64,000 nt of DNA from Emergomyces orientalis (Eukaryota; Ascomycota; Eurotiomycetes; Onygenales; Ajellomycetaceae): positions 248,001 to 312,000 of the forward strand of contig MOWL01000093.1 of NCBI GenBank assembly GCA_002110485.1, given 5' to 3'. The position numbers were made by a program, and so were the translations under genes. The notes beneath the pieces were generated by a model that was not told the origin of the DNA, did not search any database, and worked only from the letters and a program-made list of their open reading frames with translations. Each line of letters starts with the position of its first letter. Positions within the stretch are counted from its first letter, which is position 1. This document shows positions 24,415 to 34,316 of the stretch, piece by piece.

Positions 24415-26871
24415 ATGGATAAGATCCAAAGGCAGCCGCTGGGTTTTCTATCGACTAAGATAAGAAAGGTTCGTTCACAGGCAATGCCTCAGGAATATAT
24501 TGATTCAGGCTGACTTTTATCTATTCTACCTAGTCCCGCGTGTTTTTAGTTGGTGCAGGCGGCATTGGTTGCGAGCTGCTGAAGAACCTTGTGCTCACTG
24601 GGTTTGGGGAAATCCATATCATAGACCTCGACACAATAGATCTCAGCAATCTGAACAGACAATTCCTCTTCAGACAGGAGCATATAAAAAAGCCAAAGGC
24701 ATTAGTATGTGCTGCCCAAAAGCTACCTTGCATTTTCTTTAGCTAATTTATGTTTCCTGTCCATATAGGTTGCAAAGGAAGTCGCCAGCAAGTTCCGTCG
24801 AGACACTTCACTCCGCGCATACCATGCCAATATTAAAGATCCGCAATTTAATGTTGAGTTCTTTGAGTCTTTCGATATCGTATTCAATGCATTGGACAAT
24901 CTAGATGCGCGCAGGCACGTAAACCGCATGTGTCTAGCGGCAAACATCCCACTGATTGAAAGTGGCACCACGGGGTTCAACGGCCAAGTGCAGGTTATAA
25001 AGAAGGTGGGGACGCGGGGATTTTTTAATTTGTGGGAATACAGGCTTACGCATTTTGTTAGGGGCGTACTGAATGTTATGACTGCAACTCGAAGCAAGTG
25101 CCCAAGTCATTCCCAGTATGCACAATACGGAGTACCCCCAGCCAACCCATACATTGCATAGTATGGGCAAAGAGCTACCTACTACCGTGAGTCTCTTCTT
25201 ATCTTCGTTGTAGCTTTTTGGGCCCACTGACAAGACTCCCAGAGAGCTGTTTGGGGAAAGCGAAAGCGACCCTGAAGAGTTCGACCACTCTGAAGACGCC
25301 GAAAATGGTATGCATATGCGTCGAAAATCAATGGACTTTTTGTCTACTAGATCACTGACGTAAATCCATTTTTAGCGGAGGAGATTGCAAATCTTCAAAG
25401 AGAAGCTCAAGCGTTACTATCCATTCGCCGATCCATGGGATCTGATGATTTTGCGGAAAAGGTTTTCAACAAGGTCTTCAAGGAAGATGTAGACCGTCTA
25501 CGAAAAATGGAGGATATGTGGAAGACCAGAAAACCTCCCCAGCCCCTATCGTTTGATCCCCTACAGCAAGAGGCGACGGCTGTGGATACGACGATATCTA
25601 CAGATGACCAGAAAGTTTGGAGCTTGGTAGAGGATTTCGCGGTTTTTAAAGACAGGTACCATCTCGCTCAGTGCTTGCAACTGGTTTCAAGCGAGGAACT
25701 AACATTATGTAGTCTTGGTCGACTTTCACGGAGGCTGCAGGAACTCGAAGCAGCAACTACGGATGGACATAAACCCGTTATAACTTTCGATAAGGATGAT
25801 GTGGACACACTCGATTTTGTCACGGCCAGCGCGAATCTCCGATCGTATATCTTCGGAATCGAAATGAAATCGAAATTTGAGATAAAACGTGAGTATTGAA
25901 ACATATTTATCCTAGAATTCGCCCGCTGATGTCCTAACTCTGCGACAGAGATGGCTGGGAATATCATACCGGCAATTGCCACGACGAATGCCATGACAGC
26001 AGCAATATGTGTTCTGCAAGCTTTTAAAGTGCTGAAGGACGAATATGACAAAGCGAAAATGGTAAGTCTACTCCTTCATTCGTCTCAAAATTACGTTAGC
26101 TCACCCAACATATAACAGGTTTTCCTTGAACGATCAGGTGTCCGTGCTATAAATACAGCCAATCTGAGCGCTCCTAATCCTCAATGTCCAGTCTGCAGCG
26201 TGGCGCAAGGAAGAGTTTCCATCGACCTCGAACGAGCAACACTCAACGATTTGGTCGAGGACGTGCTGCGTGTCCAGCTTGGGTATGGCGAAGAGCTCTC
26301 CATCAGTAACCAAATGGGCACTATCTACGACCCAGATCTTGACGACAACCTACCGAAGAAACTTAAAGATTTGGGAGTCTCAAACGACAGTTTCCTCACG
26401 GTTGTTGATGAGGAGGATGAGAATACTCGAGTGAACCTGGATTTGCTTGTGTCTGAACGGTAAGAATAAACTCACATCGCCCTTCGCCTAAGTCGCGATG
26501 ACTTTCGTGCTCGACTCTCTGCGAGAAACCAAATCACTGATTGTTAAACATTTAGACCATCGACCGACCCAACCACAAAACCGATCTCCCTCCCAACAGA
26601 ACCCGACATCCCCAGAAAACCAAAACCAGCACCAGCCATGCCCGACCTTACCAATGGCGAAGCAAACTCAAATGGAGCAGCCGAGACGACCAACGGAACC
26701 GTTACGGGAAAGCGGAAACGCGAAGCAGATGAAAACCTTGAAGACAAGGGTGATAAATCGGCAAAGAGATTTGCGAAAATGTCAGTGGCGGAGGGTGGTG
26801 ACGGTGATCTCGCTGACCGACCCATCATCCTAGAAGATGATTCTGGAACTATTCTGATCGATGATGACTAA
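24415..26871 (+). CDS. UBA2: SUMO-activating enzyme subunit Uba2
   Basis: Ten exons: 24415-24468, 24534-24704, 24769-25005, 25062-25186, 25243-25307, 25376-25655, 25713-25888, 25949-26061, 26119-26459 and 26556-26871, giving 625 residues with all phases consistent. Domains: ATP-binding loop FLVGAGGIGCELLKNLVLTG (from about residue 22), IDLDTIDLSNLNRQFLFR, a CYDC zinc pair at 159-162, catalytic Cys174 in FPVCTIRSTPSQPIHCIVWA, a second zinc pair CPVC, a ubiquitin-like domain near 440-500, and a C-terminal KRKRE stretch plus IILEDDSGTILIDDD (a SUMO-interaction-like tail). It forms the nuclear SUMO E1 with Aos1. Intron 1 uses the odd donor GTTCGT. For intron 4 the correct frame needs acceptor CCCAG at 25242 rather than the nearer TGTAG at 25213. 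Confidence 0.94.
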
Positions 26872-27883
26872 ATTTCAGCCGGAATTTATCTTCTGATAAA
26901 CGAAAGAAATAAACTAGCACCAACGGGGCTTTTCTGAATAGAATTTGGTGTCGCACTTCGGATATATTTCTCGAATCGCATATAATCGCATGCAGGGCGG
27001 ATGCAGAAACATGGCGGTGCTCGTGACTTAGTTGAACCTCGAGGCGCCAGCTTGAACTACGAACGATCCTTCTGCAAATCCCTCCCCTCTTCTCCCTTTT
27101 TCTTCATCACTCGAAATATTGTACCATTGCATACATACACTCATATCCACAACATATACGGCGTTATTTCTCTTTCCTTCTCAACGGCGGAGAGAAGAGG
27201 AAGAAAAAAAGGAAAGAAAAAGTATGTAAAAGAGCGGACAGTTTTGTCCTTTTCCCCATCTTTTTTTATAAAATTTAAACAGGTGTTTTTCTTTTGATAT
27301 CATTTTTATTTGTTGTTGACATTACATCTATTTTGGGGATCCTTCTTGTTCCCTCTTCTTCCTTTTTTTGTTCGCCCTCGGATAATAAGGCTGGTTGGCT
27401 AGTGATTTGGGTTTTGGCTGGGTGAATTTTCTTTTCTTTGTTCTCATATTTCCCTTTTGCATTCTCTGTTTATTACAGAGTTTGCATTTCTGTGGAGCTG
27501 GTTGGTTGGTTCGGTTTGCGCGGGAAGAGGGACGGAAGATTGAGGATGGATGGTGGGTTTTGTGTGTAGTGGGCATATTTGTGTCATCTCAGCAATTACA
27601 TAGATACGAGGACCAGGACAAAGACCAAGACCAAAACCAAGACCGTGTGTACCAAAAAATAATATGAACAACAGGCCAAGATATCATTACATCCCTGCTC
27701 ATGTCTCTGCTCCTGCTTGTGCTCATCCCCCTTCAGTTTGCATTATAGAAGCATATCCCATTTACCTAAGCTAGCACATTTAGGAGCCTAACATATACTC
27801 CAGCAACCACCATCCCCCTTTTTCTATTCCATTACACACCGTTTATATGTTTGCAAATGTAAATTTTTTATTTCTTTTTTGTT
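26872..27883. other. Convergent 3' region between UBA2 and OAR1
   Basis: About 1 kb of T-rich and pyrimidine-rich sequence with no supported gene. A short hexamer-like tandem (CCAAGAC/CCAAAAC) lies at 27611-27645. Confidence 0.45.
27611..27645. repeat. Short (CAAGAC)n-like hexamer tandem
   Basis: Successive copies of caggac, caaagac, caagac, caaaac and caagac are readable after the UBA2/OAR1 convergent ends. A small microsatellite with no clear role. Confidence 0.55.
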
Positions 27884-29288
27884 TTAGACCGCACTTAACC
27901 CCCCATCCAGATTCAGCACGCAGTTATTAGCGTACTGGTTCGTCGCCAAGAAAAACGCAGCATCAGCCACCTCTTCTGCAGTGCCAAAGCGACGCAGCGG
28001 GATCAATTGCAGTGCCTGTTCGCGCACTTGCGGGTTTAAGTCTTTTACTCTGCAGCGTTAGCATTTTCACACTTGGAATGGGGGTGGGGTGAAGGTGGTG
28101 ACGTGGAGAGGTCAATGTTCAAGCATACCGCCAACCATTTTCGTCTCGATATACCCAGGCACGATAACGTTGGCTCGCAACCTCGCCCATTCCCGCGCGC
28201 CAGCACCCTCTGCTGCAATTGCGCGTGTCAGTGCCACTACGCCCGCCTTCGTGGAAGCATACGTCGCCGCACCCACGCCGCCTTTCATCGCGTGCAGTGA
28301 TGATATGTTAATTATGCATTTTGTGAAGGTGGTATTGGTATTTGTGAATTTTTGGCGGGATGGGGCCCGCATTACGCGCCGTGCCATGGTGCGGCAGGCG
28401 AATATTGTGCCTTGGAGGTTTGTGCGGAGCATGGTGGTGATGTGCTCGTCTTTGGCTAGGGGGAGGAGGGAGGTGTAAGAGATTCCCGCGGCGTTGATGA
28501 GGATGTCGACGGTATCCTGTGGATGGAATTTATTTATTTATTTTTGGCATTTGTATTACTATTATAGAAAAGGGGTTGTTCTGTTAAAGGTAGAGCGGGG
28601 AGAAATATATAATACATACCATTAATTTCTTGATCTCATCACCCCAAAAAGCTGGGTTTCCGACATCCCCGATGGCGAGAGTGAAGTGTTGTCCCAAGTG
28701 GGATATTTCACAGCCCTTCACGGCGGCAATGGTCGTGTCGTGCGGTTGATCATGTATCACGTTATCGAATTCCATACTTTGGATGGGTGGGGTGGCCCTT
28801 TTTGCGGCTTCGCGAATGTTCACTCCGTCATTTTGTTGTACTTGTGTATTGTCCTCGTCTCCTTCTAACTCCCTAACCGCCTCTTCTAACCTCTCTCTAC
28901 TCCTACCGACAAGAATGACCTTCTCCGCCCCTTCGCGCAGAAATCTTCGTGCAATGGCAAAGCCGGCCCCTGAAGAGCCGCCCGTAACCATACAGGTCAA
29001 CCCTTTTAGTGGTGTTGAATTTGGAGACACCGTTGGCGATAACCTTGACCGGGTTAACACCTTCTTTCGACCCGGGCTTGCCGAAAAGCTTCTAAAAACT
29101 TGTAACTGCCGCGAGCAGCGGGATAAAGCCCCAACTGTCAACTGGGAAGTGATTGCATGTCGACGTCGCGTCTGGATGGATGTCGCTACCCCAGTCTGGG
29201 AACTGAGGGTTACAGAGCTCCGACAACAGCAGCCTACCAGTCTGTGGGACTGGAAGCGTGGAAAGTACAGAGACAGGCCCGGAGACAT
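27884..29288 (-). CDS. OAR1: 3-oxoacyl-ACP reductase-like SDR, probably mitochondrial
   Basis: Three minus-strand exons: 29288-28620, 28516-28129 and 28047-27884, giving 406 residues. It is a classical short-chain dehydrogenase: TGGSSGAG cofactor loop at about 102-109, LINAAGISY at about 230, INISS at about 293, YASTK with Tyr309 and Lys313, and the C-terminal PLRRFGTAEEVADAAFFL and LDGG. The first ~90 residues are Arg/Ser-rich with few acidic residues, consistent with mitochondrial import, which fits the FAS II enzyme Oar1. An insertion of about 55 residues (about 145-200) separates the early beta strands, making it longer than the usual 250-280. Intron 2 ends in GCAGAG: only the second AG keeps the frame (GGC GTA AAA), while the first would give an immediate stop. 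Assignment to Oar1 rather than another SDR is moderate. Confidence 0.85.
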
Positions 29289-29684
29289 TGTGATGAAGTT
29301 TATGTATAATAATAAAGAACAATGCTATTGTAGCGATAGATGATGGTTCCTAGGTTTTCGAGTTAGTAATGTTGAAAAAGGCATATTAGGATGAGAAGCC
29401 TACTACTCTTTCACCTGTCCATTGGTAGTAAATATAAGTTACAAAGCTCCTTATTGATAAAAGTACATTATATAGCACTCGATGGGCAAACGGCGGTAAT
29501 TACTACTTATTCATGGAAATCAATAGGATGAGTTTGGTTAGTCGGCGGGATAGTTTTTATACTCTTAAATATGTGTTGTTGGAAGAAGCGTAACTTAAAC
29601 TACAGCTTAATACGAGCGAGGCCATTCCATGAAAACCACCCACGCATATAAAATTACACAATAAATCAAGGATGGTTAACCTAC
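29289..29684. other. Intergenic, upstream of OAR1
   Basis: AT-rich intergenic sequence before the inverted-repeat element; no ORF or RNA gene recognised. Confidence 0.45.
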
Positions 29685-29843
29685 TTCACCACGAACTTGG
29701 CCACTTTGTACCACTAGACTAATTTAATATGAGAAGGTACCAATTCATGTTTGTCTTGTTTGTCTTGGAGGTACTTTCCCTACGAGATTAACCTAGTGGT
29801 ACAAAGTGGCCAAGCTCATGGTGTGGCCCAAGTCTGTGGTGAA
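29685..29843. mobile_element. MITE-like terminal inverted repeat element
   Basis: Bases 29696-29717 (CTTGGCCACTTTGTACCACT then AG) are a perfect 22-bp inverted repeat of 29793-29814, enclosing about 75 bases that encode nothing. Outside these, 29685-29700 (TTCACCACGAACTTGG) matches the reverse complement of 29828-29843 at 14 of 16 positions, so the right end seems to carry a duplicated, nested arm. The total size of 119-159 bases, long terminal inverted repeats and no coding content fit a MITE or a solo foldback element. No clear target-site duplication is visible. It lies 70 bases from a tRNA gene on its 3' side. Confidence 0.6.
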
Positions 29844-29912
29844 ATACGTTACAAGAGAACTAAATTGGTTTAAAACATCAAGTCAAAAAATAAATAAAAA
29901 TTATTAAAAAAT

Positions 29913-29997
29913 TGGACAATCAGGGAATCGAACCCTGGACCACCCCCAAGTGTTTCACTGATGCTAAGGGGGTATTATACCACTAAACCAATTGCCC
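29913..29997 (-). tRNA. tRNA-Ala (AGC), with a short anticodon-loop intron
   Basis: On the minus strand the sequence starts GGGCAAT and ends ATTGTCC plus discriminator A. These form a seven-pair acceptor stem with G3:U70, the alanine identity pair. A D-arm with AGTGGTA follows, then an anticodon stem CCCCC/GGGGG, a loop TTAGCA giving anticodon AGC, and a T-arm CAGGG-TTCGAAT-CCCTG. About 12-13 bases (TCAGTGAAACAC) between position 37 and the 3' stem are a canonical-position intron, to be removed by the Sen endonuclease, one subunit of which (Sen54) is encoded 2 kb away. The 3' side (plus strand 29880-29912) is A/T-rich, giving the expected T run downstream for Pol III termination. Confidence 0.9.
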
Positions 29998-30327
29998 TAT
30001 TTTAAGATGATTACCGAGACCCTATTTTAGACTAAGTACTAAGCAGGGCCGCGAAAAACCATTTTAGCCGCGTTCACGGTCACCTGACTTGGCAACTCGC
30101 ATTCCCCAATTTCTTCGCGACTTCGACACGATTTCAATATAATAATGCAACAGTAACTGGGCACCTATGGGATGTCGTTATCAATGTGCCAAATCATCAA
30201 GCTGTCATAAATATAGCTATGCAAGGCCAATTATACCACCCGTCAGCTCGATATCCCTAGGCATTCTAAATTTTTGTCCCAATTTTTGTCCCAATTTTTC
30301 CACCATTCTTCCCACGCTCTCAAAGCT
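29998..30327. other. Intergenic between tRNA-Ala and elongin C
   Basis: The 330 bases hold the promoters of the tRNA (minus) and elongin C (plus). A 14-base direct repeat (TTTTTGTCCCAA, two copies) is present at about 30270-30298, immediately before the elongin C start. Confidence 0.5.
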
Positions 30328-30964
30328 ATGTCCACCAAACCCTCGCCGCCAGAGTTCGTCACTCTATCCTCTAACGATGGATTCGAATTCATAATACCTC
30401 GGAGTGCTGCCTGTGTGTCTGGAACTATACGGCGCATGTTGGATCCAGCAAGTGAGTATCATCCTCTGAGCAAAGTCGTTTTTACACCCTATCCTTTGCA
30501 AAACCCGATCCTGACCTTTTTTTAATTAGGCAACTTCTCTGAAGCCGTCACTGGCCGCTGTGTTTTTGAGAATATGAAGTTGGTTCTTTTCTTTCTTTCT
30601 TTCTTTTTTTTTTTCTTTTTTATTTTTATTTTTATTGGTTGGGGGGAGAGGGCTGTTTTTCACTTTTGATATCTCTAGCCAAAGGACGAAGTTATTGCTG
30701 ACGGACTGCTCTTCCTATCATTACTTTTATAGTGGAGTCGTACTTGAAAAAGTCTGCGAATACTTCCTCTATAACGAACGGAATAAGGGCCAAAATAACG
30801 TGCCAGACATGGAGTTCCCGCTCGAGCTGTGTCTAGAGCTATTGATTGCCGCGGATTACCTGGATAGTATGTTATGTTCCTTTCTTTTTCTTTTGAATTT
30901 ATTATCATCTCTGCTTTTATGGACGGACGGGTGGATGGACGGCTAATGGTTATCTATAGCTTAA
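30328..30964 (+). CDS. ELC1: Elongin C (Skp1/BTB fold)
   Basis: Four exons: 30328-30451, 30530-30578, 30733-30866 and 30960-30964, giving 103 residues, the normal size. Landmarks are FVTLSSNDGFEFIIPRSAAC, VSGTIRRML, NFSEAV, NGVVLEKVCEYFLY and the C-terminal FPLELCLELLIAADYLDT. All match the elongin C BTB fold, which links substrate receptors to Cullin-type ubiquitin ligases and to elongin A. The last coding exon contributes only part of the final Thr codon and the stop. Intron 2 begins with GTTGGT, an unusual +3 T, and contains a TTTC/T-rich microsatellite at about 30591-30637. The frame and conserved core leave little doubt about identity. Confidence 0.93.
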
Positions 30965-31707
30965 AATGAAACATAGTATATGTGAATAGTATTTTATTTT
31001 ATTTTATAGAAAATGGTTAGCGGGCGTTAGCAGGCGTTTTACACATCGGGCATATGATAGACTTTATGTACAGTACAGTACATTAGGCGTGATTGAATCA
31101 AGGGAAAGATATCAATGAACTGGAATTGTGTGTTTTTTCCCGCTATCAAGTGCGTTTGACAATGATACACCGCACTGGCAAAACCAACGAAATGTCAAGG
31201 GCGGGGAGATTACCCCCCATCGACGCATCGCGTTCCCTCTGGCAAAATTGCACACATAACTCATGACGCCTTTGCACTGCTCTGCGCCGCGTCTATGTTG
31301 TTTGTGCGCCTATAGATTGAAACGTCTAATATTGCGGTGGGAAGATTGACAGAATTGGTCCTCTGGTCTTCCGTTCGTATTGTGTCTTGATGGGAGGCAG
31401 AGGCAAAATGTTTTGTCTTGTCTAAATCAAGGCCAATTCCTAGGCCAGATATTGTTCGGCAAGGACGGACGAGCCACTGGGTGAAATGTTTTGCCGCAAT
31501 GAGGATACATTTATTTTTCTCGTTTTTTTGTTTGCTTGTGGCCACAGCTTTTATATATGTACTGTACCTTGTATTATATAGAGCATGTAATTCCAACATA
31601 TCATTACAGGTTTTGACTTCATGCATTCTTCATTCTTCAGGCGTAAATATAACCATCCCATCCAAAAAACCCCACCAGCTAACAGCAACACTCCTATTTC
31701 CTAACTC
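30965..31707. other. Convergent 3' region between ELC1 and SEN54
   Basis: Contains a TGTACAGTACA word at 31067-31077 followed by an overlapping second GTACAGTACA. Frames of about 120-130 codons on both strands near 31261-31810 are unsupported and partly antisense to the SEN54 3' exon. Confidence 0.45.
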
Positions 31708-33479
31708 CTATCTCCCACGCCCACGCCCACGCCCACCACCACGACGTCCGCCATTCCCCCCTCCCCTCCTGCCACCTTTATTCCCACTCCCCCCACCCTT
31801 CCCCTCGTAAACCCTCACACCAACAAACCCCGCATCCGCCACTCTCAAAAAGCTCACAACGCCCTGATCCACCACAGCCAAAATCACGTTCCGCCACCCA
31901 TGCCGCAGCCGCATATACATCAGGCGCTCCATCTTCTCGCCCCGCGGTGGGTCGAGCGGTGTGCTTTCTAACAGAGCCGATAGCTCGTGTAGAGAAGGGA
32001 GGGTGGGGTTGCTGCGGGAGTCGATGACGGCGATGCGGAAGTCCGGGGTGCCCGGGGTGGATTTGCGGAAGGGAGTGGAGGGTTTGTAGACGTTGTAGGC
32101 GAGGCGGTAGGGGGGAGTGGTGGGTTTGGGGCGAGCGGGGTCAGGGTGTGTTGGGTTGTGGGTTGGGATTATGGACAGAGCGCGGTAGATGTCGTCTGTA
32201 AATTGTAATATAAAAAAAATTAAAAAAAAATTAAAAGAATGGTTAGCTCTGATGGCGGTTGGGAGGGTGGTATGTGATATGGAGGATTATACGTACGATA
32301 GTTACGATGTATACCTAGCCCGATGACGGGGCCGCGGATTAAGCAGCGTGTAGGTCCGGGTTCAAATATCGAGTTGAAAAATCGCGTCAGCAGGTTGATC
32401 AAACCTCCGCTGTGCTGCTCAGCATGCACATGTATTTTAGTTCCATTCGTCGTAGAGGCAGCAGCAACAGCAACCTGCTCAGCCGTCTCGTTGTCACCGA
32501 CACTATCATCCCAACTTGGTGCGCGAATCACAGTATACCCACCCCTTCTCAGCCCTGCATAGACAATATATCGCTCCAATGTTAATCCCCCGCGTCCGAG
32601 AAAGCACGCATATGCCGCCTGTAAACTCATCGGGACCCCTTCATCCACATCCTCCACATTTTCTCCTTGTCCCATTTCTGTGTCAGCGCTTGCAGTCGCA
32701 TCTCCATCTCCCGGCTCTCCCGCCGTAGGCGCAGGCCACCGGATATCCAAACTCCCTCTTTCCAGCAAATACAGCGCTTCTTCGGGTAACAGCCACACGC
32801 GATTCCAGTGGTCAGATCGGCCGACGGTTCTAAAGTGCTGACCCCGCGGGCTGGGGACGCAGACACAGGTGCCCCTCCCAATGCCGTGGGGCGGCGGTGT
32901 TTTCTTTTTTAGGGGCACGATCAGTTCCTTATCTTTATCTTTATCTTTATCCTCCTCCTCCTCCTCATCACGCTTTTCCTTCCGCTTTTCTTCCAATGGT
33001 TCTTGTCGTTCTTTTACTACCACCTGCTCACCACTCTCTTTAGCTGCGCTGCTAGGTCCGCCAGCATGTGCCGGTCTCAACAACCCTGTCGGACAGTAGA
33101 TACCCACAACGCGTGTTTTTGGGTTATGTAGTCTTGGATACGCGAGCGCATTGTGCATGGCATCGCGCGACGCGGCGAGGACATCAGCCTGGCGAAGTGT
33201 CGGGTTCGGTTCGAAGTCCTTTTCTCCCCGGCGTGGGAGGGAGGCGGGTTGGTTGGGGTCAGGGAGGCTAGAAAGGGGATTCATGGGTTAGCGGGGGATG
33301 GGGCATTGAACTTGTTTATTTAAAAGGGGGAGAGAGTAATGGCTTGCTACGAACAAGGACAGAGAGTTTAGGAAGCGGAAGTCTTGGGTTTCGTCGGATA
33401 GGTCTTGGTCTACGTGGGTGGATTGGTCCTGGGAAGTGGAGGGGGGTTGGATGAGGGCGTCTTCGTCGACGTCGGCCAT
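31708..33479 (-). CDS. SEN54: tRNA-splicing endonuclease subunit Sen54
   Basis: Three minus-strand exons: 33479-33355, 33267-32315 and 32195-31708, phases 2 and 1, giving 521 residues. Family landmarks are DETQDFRFLNSLS, LPRRGEKDFEPNPTLRQAD, the 'SDHWNRVWLLPEEALYLLER' helix, MSLQAAYACFLGRGGLTLER, YIVYAGLRRGGYTVIR and the distal VVSFLRVADAGFVGVRVY. Sen54 is the structural partner of Sen2 in the tetramer that cuts introns from pre-tRNAs. Two low-complexity insertions stand out: an acidic/basic tract with repeated KD pairs at about 150-165, and a C-terminal Gly/Arg tail ending GGGRGRGRGR, like an RGG box. Intron 1 again has donor GTTCGT; it was chosen because it is the phase-2 site joining 'FLNSLSF' to the LPDPNQP segment. 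Confidence 0.92.
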
Positions 33480-33950
33480 TGTGTGTATGTTCGGGATGGG
33501 GATATATTATTTGTAGAGGTATTTAATATCGCCCTCGTTGACTTTTGATTTAGTGAAAGCGTATGATTGGGGTTGCGATCGGAACGGTATCGCATGGGTG
33601 GTGAGTCGGAAGTATTGGAGCTCAGAATTCTTCATGGAAGCTAAACAAGGATGGGGATTCCTTATCGATAAGGAATGGGAATATCTTGTATGCAGATAAC
33701 TACTATTTATCCCTGACATCGGCTCATCTTTATCAGAAACTTCAAGGATATAATAAAAAAGATTAGATAAAAATCTAGAAAAGCTATTATTTCACTAATC
33801 AATTCAATATTTTTTATTTTATTTATAACTATATCTCTATATGCGCGAGCCTCCTTGATCACTCTTTAGACCTCCCCTCCACCCCCACACTTTTAACACA
33901 CTTTTAACACACTTTTAACACACATATATAAGCATCATTTCTGTATAAAG
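33480..33950. promoter_or_regulatory. Divergent promoter SEN54 / small coiled-coil gene
   Basis: The 471 bases lie between two divergently transcribed starts. Sequence is AT-rich in the centre (33720-33840). Three exact copies of an 11-base word (ACACTTTTAAC) abut at 33887-33919, 32 bases before the plus-strand ATG, and probably lie in its 5' UTR or core promoter. Confidence 0.5.
33887..33919. repeat. Three tandem copies of an 11-bp unit ACACTTTTAAC
   Basis: Three perfect consecutive copies are directly visible, with a partial fourth (ACACAT). The array ends 31 bases before the start codon of the coiled-coil gene. It could be a small expansion-prone repeat or a clustered binding site; the sequence alone cannot decide. 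Confidence 0.8.
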
Positions 33951-34316
33951 ATGCAACCCTTCCCAGAGGCTGTTGCCTCTGCGAAATCCAACCTAATCCC
34001 CCAAGTAAGCCTTTCAATACTTTCCAGCAAAGCCACAGCCATATAATCCCCATCCAGCTCCCCTTACAGTACCTGCTCGTCTTTTTAGATATCCACAAAC
34101 CTCTCCAACACCCTCTCGACCTTCGGGCCTACCTTTGCCCAGTACGCTGCCGTGCTGGAAATGTTGAGGGAAAGTATTCGGGAACTGGAGTTGGAGAGGA
34201 AAAAGGAAGAGGTGCAGGGCATTGTCGCTTTGAATAGCGGTGGTGGGGATGACACAACAACGGCGGATGTCATCGAGGGGCTGAGGGAGTTGTTGGAAAA
34301 GGGATTGAAGCTTTAA
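33951..34316 (+). CDS. Small coiled-coil protein, unrecognised
   Basis: Two exons, 33951-34004 and 34089-34316, joined in phase 0 by an intron with donor GTAAGC and acceptor TTTTTAG, giving 93 residues. The centre (AVLEMLRESIRELELERKKE) is strongly helical with heptad-like Leu spacing; the C-terminus (ADVIEGLRELLEKGLKL) is a second amphipathic helix after a Gly/Asp/Thr linker. There is no signal peptide and no membrane segment. Size and layout resemble small subunits of kinetochore (DASH-type), BLOC-type or similar coiled-coil assemblies, but I cannot assign a family. Support for a real gene is consistent splicing, a sensible promoter position and composition unlike the surrounding AT-rich sequence. 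Confidence 0.68.

Noticed and set aside
25014..25061. Reading through UBA2 intron 3 (frame with RLTHFVRGVLNV)
   Set aside because: It breaks the zinc pair CYDC; the acceptor at 25060-25061 restores it in frame.
32869..33271. Plus-strand frames within SEN54
   Set aside because: Antisense shadows of the repetitive SEN54 coding sequence.
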